From assembly GCF_001942625.1 (NCBI RefSeq), contig NZ_MLCL01000093.1, positions 207,166 through 271,165 of the forward strand: 64,000 nucleotides of DNA, read 5' to 3'. The translations under genes were made by a program, and so were the position numbers. Below the pieces are notes generated by a model. That model saw nothing but the letters and a program-made list of their open reading frames with translations. It had not been told where the DNA came from and did no database searches. The stretch is from Mycobacterium syngnathidarum (GTDB lineage Bacteria > Actinomycetota > Actinomycetes > Mycobacteriales > Mycobacteriaceae). This document shows, piece after piece, positions 17,563-29,834 of this stretch (position 1 is its first letter; each line of letters begins with the position of its first letter).

Positions 17563-18903
17563 CTATCCCAACCAGTCCAACACCGCCGCGGCGGTCCACG
17601 ACTGCTGCATGCTGCCCAACGGCTCCCCGGTGAACGGCTCGTAGTACTCGGCGAAAGTCCCGTCGCTGGCCTGGCGCAACCCTTCCCGGCGCAGGGTCGA
17701 GGCTCGCTCGGCCCAACCGCGACGGGCAAAGCACCACGAGAACAGCCAGGTCATCACCGGCCATACCGGGCCGCGCCAGTACTCCCGCGACCGGAAGTCC
17801 CGCGACACCGGAGAGGTCGACGGGATGAGTGCGTACCGCAGGTCAGGGTGCCCGCAGAACCGCGGCCCTTCCAGCAGCCGAAGAAGTGCCCGTTCACGAT
17901 CGTGTGGCAACCCGCCGCACAGCAGTGGCGAGAACTGTGCGACCGTCTCGGTGGCCACCCACTTGTTCGCGCGGACGTCGTAATCCTTTGCCGCACCGCT
18001 ACGCTCGTCGGTGGTCTCGACGACACCCAACCGGAACCGCTCGGCCCACGAATACAGGTCGCGGACATCGGCGTGCGGACGCTTGTAGTCCTCCCCGATC
18101 TCGGCGAGCACCTGGCACGCCACCGAAAAGATCGCCGAGACGAACACGTCCTCGACCGCGAAGCTCATCACCTTCGGCAGCAGATCATCGTCGTAGCGAA
18201 CGGATTTCATCTCTTCGAGGAGCCACAGATACCGGTCGTACTCGAGATCGCTGGGCCGCTGCGTGGCATCGGTGATGATCGCGTTGTCCTCGCGCTCATA
18301 CTCGGGCACGTTGCCGGGAATCACGTTGGCGTAGGCGCTGTCCCAGCGTGGCGAATTGTCCATGCCGGACTCCCACCCGTGATACAGCGTGATGCGGCCG
18401 CGACCGTCCTGATCCCGGGTCTCGGCCAGCCAGCGATGCCAGCGCACCAGATCCGCCCACCGCCGATCCAGGAAGCTGGCTGCCACTGCCCGTGTCGACC
18501 GGCCCCGCGTCCGGGCGTGGTCGAGGATGCGCTGCACCGCGATCGCGTGCACGGGTGGCTGCGTGATACCGGAGGTGTGCCGGATCCGTGGCGCGTTGGC
18601 CGCCAGCGCCGACGTGGCCCACCGGGCGGGACCCGGAAAGTAGCCGTCAACACCGTTGGCGAACACGATGTGCGGGATCATGCCGTTGCGCCACTGCGCC
18701 GAGAGCAGGGTGTCGAGCTCCACCACGGCGCGCTCGACACTCAGCGGCGCCAGACCGATCGAGACGAATGCGGCGTCCCAGCTCCACATGTGCGGGTACA
18801 GCAACGGCGCGGCCGTGGTCATCACACCCAGGTCGTTGCCGCGCAGCAGGTAGGCGGCCCGTGCGGCGAGCTGGGTGGGAGCGAAGCTGGGATCCGGTGG
18901 CAT
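17563..18903 (-). CDS. ggh: Glucosylglycerate hydrolase (GH63)
   Basis: A 446-residue (alpha/alpha)6-barrel enzyme that hydrolyses glucosylglycerate to glucose and glycerate; in rapidly growing mycobacteria this compound accumulates under nitrogen limitation. It closely resembles the Mycolicibacterium hassiacum enzyme as I remember it, including the exact length when the ATG at 18901-18903 (MPPDPSFAPTQL) is used. The catalytic pair reported for that enzyme, Asp182 (GWESGMDNSPRWDSAYANV) and Glu419 (FAEYYEPFTGEPLG), falls at those positions here. It is convergent with the MarR gene and divergent from the SDR gene. It has no signal peptide. Confidence 0.93.
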   Translation of the reverse strand: MPPDPSFAPTQLAARAAYLLRGNDLGVMTTAAPLLYPHMWSWDAAFVSIGLAPLSVERAVVELDTLLSAQWRNGMIPHIVFANGVDGYFPGPARWATSALAANAPRIRHTSGITQPPVHAIAVQRILDHARTRGRSTRAVAASFLDRRWADLVRWHRWLAETRDQDGRGRITLYHGWESGMDNSPRWDSAYANVIPGNVPEYEREDNAIITDATQRPSDLEYDRYLWLLEEMKSVRYDDDLLPKVMSFAVEDVFVSAIFSVACQVLAEIGEDYKRPHADVRDLYSWAERFRLGVVETTDERSGAAKDYDVRANKWVATETVAQFSPLLCGGLPHDRERALLRLLEGPRFCGHPDLRYALIPSTSPVSRDFRSREYWRGPVWPVMTWLFSWCFARRGWAERASTLRREGLRQASDGTFAEYYEPFTGEPLGSMQQSWTAAAVLDWLG

Positions 18904-18967
18904 CCCTACCATGATGCGACCTCGGGCTCCGGCCCGCAGGTCGGCCACAGGCCGTCGGGCATCACAG

Positions 18968-18973
18968 TAACGT
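18968..18973 (+). promoter_or_regulatory. -10 element of a probable leaderless promoter
   Basis: TAACGT lies 7 nt before the GTG at 18981. Confidence 0.45.
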
Positions 18974-18980
18974 TGCAATC

Positions 18981-19664
18981 GTGCCGTCTGCATTGATCAC
19001 CGGAGCCGCTGGCGGCATCGGTTCGGCCATCGCCGCCGCCCTTGCTCCCACCCACACCGTGTTTCTGGCCGGGCGCCCGTCGGACCGCCTCGATGCGCTC
19101 GCCGACCGGCTCGGCGCACCGACCTGGCCGCTGGACCTCACCGACCCCGATTCGATCGAATCCGCCACCGAGGTGCTCAGCGAGCTCGACGTGCTGGTGC
19201 ACAACGCCGGCGTGCTCTATCCCGGCCGGGTCTCGGAGTCCATCGCAGAGCAGTGGCGGGCATCCTTCGAGGTGAACGTAACCGGCGCGGTGGCGCTCAC
19301 GCTGGCGCTGCTACCGGCGCTGCGGGCCGCTCGCGGGCATGTGGTGTTCATCAATTCCGGTGCCGGCCAAAAGGTTTCGCCTGGAATGGCGTCCTACTCG
19401 GCGAGCAAGTTCGCCCTACGGGCGTTCGCTGACTCGCTGCGCGCCGATGAACCGTCACTGCGGGTCACCTCGATCTTCCCCGGCCGCACCGACACCGAGA
19501 TGCAGCGCGACCTGGTGGCCTACGAAAACGCGGTTACCGACGGCACCGGTGAGTACGACCCGGACAAGTTCCTCAAGCCCGAGACGGTCGCCGGGCTGGT
19601 GGCCACGGCCGTCACCACCCCGCCCGACGGGCATGTCCACGAAATCGTGGTCCGCCCCGGGTGA
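18981..19664 (+). CDS. Short-chain dehydrogenase/reductase
   Basis: A 227-residue classical SDR. The cofactor motif TGAAGGIG is at residues 7-14, with FLAGRPSDRLDAL suggesting NADP through the Arg after strand 2. VHNAGVLYPG is the NAG motif. The active site is Ser in FINSGAG, Tyr139 and Lys143 (YSASK). The end lacks the usual hydrophobic substrate loop detail, so the substrate cannot be guessed. It is divergent from the glucosylglycerate hydrolase gene (77 nt apart) and convergent with leuS. Confidence 0.88.
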   Translation: MPSALITGAAGGIGSAIAAALAPTHTVFLAGRPSDRLDALADRLGAPTWPLDLTDPDSIESATEVLSELDVLVHNAGVLYPGRVSESIAEQWRASFEVNVTGAVALTLALLPALRAARGHVVFINSGAGQKVSPGMASYSASKFALRAFADSLRADEPSLRVTSIFPGRTDTEMQRDLVAYENAVTDGTGEYDPDKFLKPETVAGLVATAVTTPPDGHVHEIVVRPG

Positions 19665-19711
19665 TTTGTGCACCGCCCGTAACGGTGGGCGTTACCGGAA
19701 GTGCACAAATC
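19663..19711. terminator. Bidirectional terminator between SDR gene and leuS
   Basis: GATTTGTGCAC (19663-19673) and its exact complement GTGCACAAATC (19701-19711) enclose 27 nt. The left arm overlaps the SDR stop codon and the right arm ends 2 nt before the leuS stop. An inner CGCCC/GGGCG pair lengthens the hairpin. Confidence 0.65.
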
Positions 19712-19713
19712 GC

Positions 19714-22578
<2,865 letters not shown>

Positions 22579-22585
22579 GCCGTTC

Positions 22586-22591
22586 AGGGTA
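22586..22591 (-). promoter_or_regulatory. -10 element of leuS, probable leaderless promoter
   Basis: TACCCT on the minus strand lies 7 nt before the leuS GTG. Confidence 0.5.
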
Positions 22592-22788
22592 TAAGGCCGG
22601 GGTTTGAGCAGCTCACCGCCCGTCTCACGGCGCACAAGCCACAGCTTGGTATCGGTTGCGTCGCGGCACTGTCAGGGGTTGATTCCAGGTCGATTGAGAT
22701 GCTGGTGCCAGGCGGCAGACCCTGGATACTCTCGGCCCCTAGTGACGAGATTGCCTGGTGAGGGCATGGTTTGTGGGAGGAACCGAGG

Positions 22789-23673
22789 ATGATCGAGTTG
22801 GCCGGCCGGTGGCGGGTGGTGGCAGCGGGCACCGCCATCGGCGTCTCCGCGGTTGTGGGCTTCGCCGGTCAGACCGCCTCAGCCGAACCTCTACTGCCGG
22901 CTCCCGGCGTTCCCGGGCCGGTGACCGTGGCCCAGCCCGTCCCCGGTGCAACACCCGCGGTCCCGGCTGCAGCGCCGGCTGCCCCCGCAGTCCCCGGTGC
23001 GACAACCGCGGTCCCGGTGGCCGTGCCGGCCCCGGCGGCCCAGACCATCACCCCGGCCACCTCAGGCACCTTCGCGGAGTTCTTCAAGAGCAAGGGCGTC
23101 AAGATGGAGCCTCAGGTCAGCCACAATTTCAAGGCGCTGAGCATCGTCTTGCCGTTGCCGTCCGGGTGGACCAACGTGCCCGATCCGAACGTGCCCGACG
23201 CCTTCGCCGTGATCGCCGACCGTTCCAGCACCGACCTCTACACCCCCAACGCACAGGTCGTGGTCTACAAGCTCGTCGGCGACTTCGACCCGGTCGAAGC
23301 CATCAGCCACGGCTTCGTCGACACCCAGCAGTTGCAGAGCTGGCGCCCCACCGACATGGCCATGGGCTCCTTCAACGGATTCCCCTCGGCATTTATCGAA
23401 GGTAGCTACATGTCGGGCAGCCAGATGCTCAACACCTCGCGCAGGCACATCCTGGCCACCGCGGGTCCCGACCGTTACCTGGTGTCGTTGTCGGTGAATT
23501 CCTCAGCCGCCAACCAGGGTGTTTCCGCGGCTGCCGACGCCGCCGACGCGATCGTGTCGGGGTTCAAGGTCAGCGCCCCGGCCCCCGCCGCCGCGCCGCC
23601 GCCAGCTACCCCGGCCCCGGCCGCACCCGCGCCCGCACCGGGTTTGCCCCAGCTCCTGGGCCTGCAACGCTGA
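22789..23673 (+). CDS. mtc28: Secreted Pro/Ala-rich LpqN/Mtc28-family protein
   Basis: A 294-residue exported protein. The signal peptide (MIELAGRWRVVAAGTAIGVS to cleavage after TASA, about residue 33) is followed by an Ala/Pro/Val-rich low-complexity segment (about 35-90). An LpqN/LpqT/Mtc28-type domain follows (about 95-265: FFKSKGVKMEPQV, VLPLPSGWTNVPDP). A Pro/Ala-rich tail ends the protein. GGGAGGA lies about 9 nt before the ATG. It corresponds to M. tuberculosis Rv0040c, a secreted 28-kDa antigen, in the same place beside leuS. The molecular role is unknown. Confidence 0.88.
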   Translation: MIELAGRWRVVAAGTAIGVSAVVGFAGQTASAEPLLPAPGVPGPVTVAQPVPGATPAVPAAAPAAPAVPGATTAVPVAVPAPAAQTITPATSGTFAEFFKSKGVKMEPQVSHNFKALSIVLPLPSGWTNVPDPNVPDAFAVIADRSSTDLYTPNAQVVVYKLVGDFDPVEAISHGFVDTQQLQSWRPTDMAMGSFNGFPSAFIEGSYMSGSQMLNTSRRHILATAGPDRYLVSLSVNSSAANQGVSAAADAADAIVSGFKVSAPAPAAAPPPATPAPAAPAPAPGLPQLLGLQR

Positions 23674-23718
23674 ATCAGCGGCACCAAACCCGAGCTCGCA
23701 ATACCGATCGGCGCCTCG

Positions 23719-23724
23719 TATTGT
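23719..23724 (+). promoter_or_regulatory. -10 element of a probable leaderless promoter
   Basis: TATTGT lies 7 nt before the ATG at 23732. Confidence 0.45.
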
Positions 23725-23731
23725 GTGGCGC

Positions 23732-24082
23732 ATGCTGATCGCCGCGCTGCTGTGTTTGAGCGCCGCCGTCATCGTCGGCGTGTTCGGGCTGTGGTTGTTG
23801 ACCAGACCTCGCACCGGTGATCCCGTGCGCTCGGTGCTGAGGGCAGTGGCCCCAACCCAACTGGCTGCCGCGGTGATGCTCGCCGCCGGTGGCGCCGCCG
23901 CCCTGGCCGCCGCACCCCACACCGGCTTGATGGTCGTCATGGTGTGCATCATCGGCGCTGTCGCCACCGTGGCGGCCGGCTGCTGGCAGAGCGCCAAGGC
24001 CGTGGCGGCAGCGGAGGCCGGCTCGGCTTCCGGTGCGGGCTGCGCCGGCTCGTGCGCCAGCTGCACGTTGTCGTGCAAGTGA
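23732..24082 (+). CDS. Small membrane protein with Cys-rich tail (Rv0039c-like)
   Basis: A 116-residue protein with about three hydrophobic helices (residues 2-24, 38-58 and 62-85). The last 15 residues contain four cysteines, GAGCAGSCASCTLSCK, presumably on one side of the membrane. This tail could bind a metal or form disulfides (inference). ATG at 23732 is supported by the -10 element; upstream in-frame sequence is only the shadow of the Mtc28 gene. Position matches Rv0039c. Function is unknown. Confidence 0.75.
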   Translation: MLIAALLCLSAAVIVGVFGLWLLTRPRTGDPVRSVLRAVAPTQLAAAVMLAAGGAAALAAAPHTGLMVVMVCIIGAVATVAAGCWQSAKAVAAAEAGSASGAGCAGSCASCTLSCK

Positions 24083-24098
24083 CGGACTGCGGGCAGCG

Positions 24099-24704
24099 CT
24101 AGTTGCGGCTCACGTCGATCGGATGTGTGGCCAGTAGCGACATCGGCAACGGCTGACGGCGCAGCACCCGACCCCACAGATCGATCCTCGGTTCGATCAG
24201 CACGTCCGACGGCAACGCCGAGAGCACCATCCAGTCGTCCCGTTCGATCTCGCCGTCCAGTTGTCCGATGGTCCAGCCGGAGTATCCGGCGAATATCCGC
24301 ACGCCCTCGATGACCGGGGCCAGCGTGTCCGGATCCGCGTCGAGATCGACCATCACCACCCGGCCCTGCACGTGACGCAGCCCCGGAACGCCGTCGGCCT
24401 GCATGCCCACCCGCAGCGTCGCCAGGCACAACGCGGAGTCCCGCTTGACCGGGCCACCGATGAACATGGTCTTGGGTTTGGCGGTGAGCTTCGACCACTG
24501 CGGCAGCACGTTGTAGACGGCGGTTTCGCTGGGCCGGTTCAGCACGACACCGAGAGTCCCGCCGGCGTTGTGCTCGACGATGTAGATGACGCTGCGCCGG
24601 AACGTCGGCTCCAGCAGATCGGTGTTGGCCAGCAGCAGTGTGCCCGGCCGTACCCGGTGCGCCGCAGGTGCGATGAAATCCTCCGGATCTTCTGACTGCG
24701 CCAC
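24099..24704 (-). CDS. YqgE/AlgH family protein (DUF179, Rv0038-like)
   Basis: A 201-residue DUF179 protein. The family core is clear: [50 protein letters not shown] and [20 protein letters not shown]. It is soluble and of unsettled function, sometimes linked to regulation or the cell envelope. GTG at 24702-24704 gives [20 protein letters not shown], the usual mycobacterial start. It lies convergent to the small membrane protein and divergent from the MFS gene. Confidence 0.88.
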   Translation of the reverse strand: MAQSEDPEDFIAPAAHRVRPGTLLLANTDLLEPTFRRSVIYIVEHNAGGTLGVVLNRPSETAVYNVLPQWSKLTAKPKTMFIGGPVKRDSALCLATLRVGMQADGVPGLRHVQGRVVMVDLDADPDTLAPVIEGVRIFAGYSGWTIGQLDGEIERDDWMVLSALPSDVLIEPRIDLWGRVLRRQPLPMSLLATHPIDVSRN

Positions 24705-24780
24705 GCCCTACATCATGGCACCGCCATTGCCCACAGGGGGCGAACAAGCCCGGGCGCGGTCGGATTTCGGCACAGCTTTG

Positions 24781-24786
24781 TACTGT
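24781..24786 (+). promoter_or_regulatory. -10 element of a probable leaderless promoter
   Basis: TACTGT lies 7 nt before the GTG at 24794. Confidence 0.5.
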
Positions 24787-24793
24787 TGATCGG

Positions 24794-26077
24794 GTGATTC
24801 ATGCTCGTGCTCCCCGTGCCCTGTGGCACTCACTGCGCGGCATGACCGAATTCCGCCGGCTGCTGGAGTTGCGTGCGGTCAGCCAGTTCGGCGATGGGCT
24901 GTTCCAGGCCGGGCTGGCCGGTGCGATCCTGTTCAATCCGGAACGCCAGGCCGAGCCGTGGCAGATCGCCGCGGCGTTCGCGGTGATGTTCCTGCCGTAC
25001 TCGGTGCTGGGCCCGTTCGCCGGAGCCCTGCTGGACCGCTGGGACCGGCGCCTGGTGCTGATCGGGGCGAATCTGGGCCGGCTGATCGTGGTGCTGCTGG
25101 TGGGTACGTTGCTGGCCTTCGGAGCCGGCGACATCCCCATCCTGTGTTGCGCGCTGATCGTCAACGGGTTGACCCGGTTCGTCTCCTCGGGCCTGTCTGC
25201 CTCGCTGCCCGACGTGGTTCCGCACGACCGCGTGGTGACGATGAACTCGGTGGCCACCGCCGTCGGTGCGCTGGCAGCCTTTTTGGGCGCCGACTTCATG
25301 CTGGTGCCGCGCAAGCTGGTCGGCGCCGACGACACCGGCGCCTCGGTGGTGATGTTCATCGTGGCGCTTCCGGTGGCGCTCGCGCTGTGGTTGTCGGTGC
25401 GCTTCGGCCCCCATGTTCTCGGCCCGCACGAGAGCAAGCGAGCCATCCACGGCTCGGTGGTCTACGCGGTGGCCACCGGTTGGGTGCACGGCATCCGGAC
25501 CGTCTGGGCCGTGCGCCCCGTGGCGGGAACGCTGGCCGGGCTGGCCGCCCACCGCATGGCCTTTGGGATCAACTCGCTTCTGGTGCTGGTGATCGTCCGG
25601 CACACCGACGATCCGGATGTGACCGGACTGGGCCTGGGTACCGCGGTGCTGTTCGTGGCCGCCGGCGGTGTCGGACAGTTCCTCGCCACGATCTTCGCCC
25701 CGGCGGTGATCGGCCGCTTCGGCCGCTACGCGACGGCCAACGGCGCATTGGGTTTCGCCGTGCTGACACAGCTGGTGGCGATCGGCCTGCACGTGCCGGT
25801 GATGCTGGCCTGTGGCTTCCTGCTCGGCGCCGCCGGGCAACTTGTGAAGCTGTGCGCGGATTCGGCGATGCAGCTCGATGTCGACGACGCGCTCCGCGGT
25901 CACGTGTTCACCGTGCAGGACGCGCTGTTCTGGATGTCGTTCGTCGCCGCGATCGCCGTGGCAGCCGCGGTGATTCCCGCTGACGGGCGATCGCCGGCAC
26001 TGGTGGTCGCCGGTGCCGCGGCCTATCTCGTGGGCCTCGGCCTGCACGCGACGGTGGCATCCCGGAAACGGGTGTGA
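24794..26077 (+). CDS. Major facilitator superfamily transporter (Rv0037c-like)
   Basis: A 427-residue, about 12-helix MFS protein. The loop between helices 2 and 3 reads [20 protein letters not shown], the typical G-x-x-x-D-R-x-x-R-R motif of the MFS_3/efflux type. Helix 4-5 region [22 protein letters not shown] is shared with Rv0037c. The substrate is unknown. GTG at 24794 is favoured by the -10 element placed 7 nt before it; the next in-frame ATG is at codon 17. It ends 24 nt before the next gene. Confidence 0.85.
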   Translation: MIHARAPRALWHSLRGMTEFRRLLELRAVSQFGDGLFQAGLAGAILFNPERQAEPWQIAAAFAVMFLPYSVLGPFAGALLDRWDRRLVLIGANLGRLIVVLLVGTLLAFGAGDIPILCCALIVNGLTRFVSSGLSASLPDVVPHDRVVTMNSVATAVGALAAFLGADFMLVPRKLVGADDTGASVVMFIVALPVALALWLSVRFGPHVLGPHESKRAIHGSVVYAVATGWVHGIRTVWAVRPVAGTLAGLAAHRMAFGINSLLVLVIVRHTDDPDVTGLGLGTAVLFVAAGGVGQFLATIFAPAVIGRFGRYATANGALGFAVLTQLVAIGLHVPVMLACGFLLGAAGQLVKLCADSAMQLDVDDALRGHVFTVQDALFWMSFVAAIAVAAAVIPADGRSPALVVAGAAAYLVGLGLHATVASRKRV

Positions 26078-26087
26078 CCCTCCGGTC

Positions 26088-26093
26088 TAGGCT
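26088..26093 (+). promoter_or_regulatory. -10 element of a probable leaderless promoter
   Basis: TAGGCT lies 7 nt before the ATG at 26101. Confidence 0.5.
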
Positions 26094-26100
26094 GGCCGCC

Positions 26101-26877
26101 ATGGTGAGCGCCGAGCCGATCGTGGCCGACTTGTCCGCCGAGAGCGATGAACTCGATGCCCTGGTGGCCGACCTGCCGCCCGAGCGCTGGGCCACGCCCA
26201 CCCCGGCCGAAGGTTGGACCATTGCCCACCAGATCGCCCACCTGCTGTGGACGGATCGGGTGTCGGTCATCGCGATCACCGACCAGGCCGGCTTCGAGGC
26301 GGTCCTCGCCGAGGCGTGGAAGAACCCGACCGGATTCGTCGACGCGGCCGCCGAGGAACTCGCACTGACCCCGCCCGAGCAGCTGCTGGCCGAATGGCGG
26401 ACCACCCGCGCGAGACTGCACACCGAGCTGGTGAACGTGGCCGAGGGCCGCAAGCTGCCCTGGTTCGGCCCGCCGATGAGCGCGACATCGATGGCCACGG
26501 CCCGCATGATGGAGACCTGGGCGCACGGGCTTGATGTGGCCGACGCTCTCGGCGTGCACCGGCCGGCGACCACGCGCCTGCGATCGATCGCTCACATCGG
26601 TGTTCGCACAAGGGATTTCGCGTTCACGGTGCATGAGCTGACGCCGCCGGCCGAGCCGTTCCGGGTCGAGCTTCGCGCGCCCGACGACACTCAGTGGGAG
26701 TGGGGTCCGCCCGATGCACAACAGCGGGTGACGGGTTCTGCCGAGGACTTCTGCATGCTGGTGACCCAGCGCCGGGCGCCCGCCGAACTGGACGTGAGAG
26801 CGGTGGGCGAGGACGCCGCCAAGTGGCTGACCATCGCACAGGCCTTCGCCGGACCGCCGGGGGCCGGGAGGGGCTGA
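26101..26877 (+). CDS. TIGR03084-type DinB/maleylpyruvate-isomerase-fold protein (Rv0036c-like)
   Basis: A 258-residue protein with the mycothiol-dependent maleylpyruvate isomerase N-terminal four-helix fold. [19 protein letters not shown] carries the His ligand, and [16 protein letters not shown] gives the Glu/His pair, so a divalent metal site is likely. The C-terminal part (about 175-258) resembles a small SCP2-like domain. Members use mycothiol as a thiol cofactor or are of unknown substrate. ATG at 26101 is chosen by its -10. It is the last Rv0036c-Rv0046c-type gene before the join with the Rv3906c block. Confidence 0.82.
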   Translation: MVSAEPIVADLSAESDELDALVADLPPERWATPTPAEGWTIAHQIAHLLWTDRVSVIAITDQAGFEAVLAEAWKNPTGFVDAAAEELALTPPEQLLAEWRTTRARLHTELVNVAEGRKLPWFGPPMSATSMATARMMETWAHGLDVADALGVHRPATTRLRSIAHIGVRTRDFAFTVHELTPPAEPFRVELRAPDDTQWEWGPPDAQQRVTGSAEDFCMLVTQRRAPAELDVRAVGEDAAKWLTIAQAFAGPPGAGRG

Positions 26878-26957
26878 GCGGTCGACTAGCGGGGATTCGA
26901 TTCTGCGCCCAGGACGCGAAAGCTCAAGAGGCCCAGGCCGTCACGCAGAGTCAACAC

Positions 26958-27449
26958 TCACGAAACGGCGTCGGCGCGGCCGTCCCCGTCCGTGTCGGCC
27001 AGCTTGAGGTCCCACCGCCCGTCACCGTCGGTGTCGACGTAGGCCAGACCCCCGGCCAACGCCCGATCGGCCCGCCCGTCCCCGTCCGCATCGAGCAGCC
27101 GGTCATCGACCGCGCCGTCGCCGTCGAAGTCGACCAGCGGCCCACCCGTCTGCTCGACGCCGTCCAACCCGAACCAGCGCACCTGCCCAGACCGGTCCAC
27201 GCGCACCGCCCAGGTGCCCGAACCGTCGTCGGAGAAATAGCTTTCGGCCCGCCCGTCATCGTCGGCATCGAGCACGGCCCGCTCGGCGCTCCCGTCGCCG
27301 TCGAAATCGGCCATCACGTCGTCGATACGGCCGTCCCCGTCGAAATCCAGGCCGATGCCGTCCGGAGCGCCGTCGCCGTCCACGTCCACATCGGGAACCC
27401 CGGTGAAAATCGCCGCGGTGCCATCGGGTTCACCCAGGCAGTAGTCCAT
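26958..27449 (-). CDS. DxDGDG calcium-repeat protein (Rv3906c-like)
   Basis: A 163-residue acidic protein made almost wholly of short repeats. About eight copies of the calcium-loop pattern D-x-D-x-D-G (for example LDFDGDGRID, VDFDGDGAVD, VDTDGDGRWD) are spaced by 10-20 residues, as in thrombospondin type 3 or dockerin-like loops. The start MDYCLGEPDGTAAIFTGVPD has no signal peptide. The homologue in M. tuberculosis is Rv3906c and also abuts pcnA. Such proteins are sometimes mis-annotated as pullulanase; no glycosidase motif is present. Calcium binding is inferred from the motif only. Confidence 0.8.
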   Translation of the reverse strand: MDYCLGEPDGTAAIFTGVPDVDVDGDGAPDGIGLDFDGDGRIDDVMADFDGDGSAERAVLDADDDGRAESYFSDDGSGTWAVRVDRSGQVRWFGLDGVEQTGGPLVDFDGDGAVDDRLLDADGDGRADRALAGGLAYVDTDGDGRWDLKLADTDGDGRADAVS

Positions 27450-27467
27450 GACTGATCAGACGCACGA

Positions 27468-28946
<1,479 letters not shown>

Positions 28947-28954
28947 GTTCGATG

Positions 28955-28960
28955 AGCCTA
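28955..28960 (-). promoter_or_regulatory. -10 element of pcnA, probable leaderless promoter
   Basis: TAGGCT on the minus strand lies 8 nt before the pcnA GTG. Confidence 0.5.
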
Positions 28961-29017
28961 ATGCTCGCAGTGTGGTCACAACCGGCGAGTGTGGCAGGAG
29001 GGCCACCCCGCGGCAGC

Positions 29018-29023
29018 TACTAT
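29018..29023 (+). promoter_or_regulatory. -10 element of mutT4, probable leaderless promoter
   Basis: TACTAT lies 7 nt before the GTG at 29031 and is divergent from the pcnA promoter. Confidence 0.5.
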
Positions 29024-29030
29024 CGCTTGG

Positions 29031-29834
29031 GTGTCGGACGGCGAACAGGCCAAACCACGACGGCGCCGCAGTCGGCGTCGTGGCCGTCGTCGTGCACAAA
29101 GGGCGGCGGGGCCGCCGGCCGGTGATCAGGGCAATGAAGCCGCCGCACCCAGCGAAGCGACGGCCGGCTCCACGACTCCCACCCCAACCCCTCGTGACCA
29201 GTCCAAGCAACACAAATCGCGACCGCGTCGACCCCCGGAGCGGCTGCGGACCGTACACGAGACCTCGGCCGGAGGTTTGGTCATCGACGGCATCGACGGC
29301 CCCAAGGACACGCAGGTGGCAGCATTGATCGGTCGGGTCGACCGGCGCGGACGGATGCTGTGGTCGCTGCCCAAGGGTCACATCGAACTCGGCGAGACGG
29401 CCGAGCAGACCGCGATCCGCGAAGTCGCCGAGGAAACCGGCATCCACGGTGACGTGCTGGCCGCGCTCGGCAGCATCGACTACTGGTTCGTCACCGAGGG
29501 CCGGCGAGTGCACAAGACCGTGCACCACTACCTGCTCCGCTTTCAGGGCGGAGAACTGTCCGACGACGACGTCGAGGTGACCGAGGTCGCCTGGGTCCCG
29601 CTGCGGGATCTGCCCTCTCGGCTGGCCTACGCCGACGAGCGCAAGCTCGCCGAAGTGGCCGGCGAACTCATCGACAAACTGCACACCGACGGTCCGGGCT
29701 CCCTGCCGCCGCTGCCCCGCAGCGCGCCTCGGCGCCGTCCGCAGACCCACTCACACGCCCGCAATCACCGCCGCGACGACCCTGCGCAACCCCAGCCCCG
29801 CCGGCGCACGAACGGATGCGGACAGGGACCGTGA
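29031..29834 (+). CDS. mutT4: Nudix hydrolase (MutT4)
   Basis: A 267-residue Nudix protein. Residues 1-75 are Arg/Lys-rich and disordered ([20 protein letters not shown]). The Nudix domain spans about 80-205 with the catalytic box G116-x5-E-x7-REVAEETG. Rv3908 of M. tuberculosis is the counterpart. Members of the group hydrolyse nucleoside di/triphosphates or related compounds; the substrate is not readable here. The GTG is placed 7 nt after the -10. Its stop overlaps the next start by four bases (GTGA). Confidence 0.9.
   Translation: MSDGEQAKPRRRRSRRRGRRRAQRAAGPPAGDQGNEAAAPSEATAGSTTPTPTPRDQSKQHKSRPRRPPERLRTVHETSAGGLVIDGIDGPKDTQVAALIGRVDRRGRMLWSLPKGHIELGETAEQTAIREVAEETGIHGDVLAALGSIDYWFVTEGRRVHKTVHHYLLRFQGGELSDDDVEVTEVAWVPLRDLPSRLAYADERKLAEVAGELIDKLHTDGPGSLPPLPRSAPRRRPQTHSHARNHRRDDPAQPQPRRRTNGCGQGP

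Noticed and set aside
28947..29750. N-terminal extension of pcnA
   Set aside because: It would overlap mutT4 on the other strand and its promoter; the GTG at 28946 with a -10 is better.
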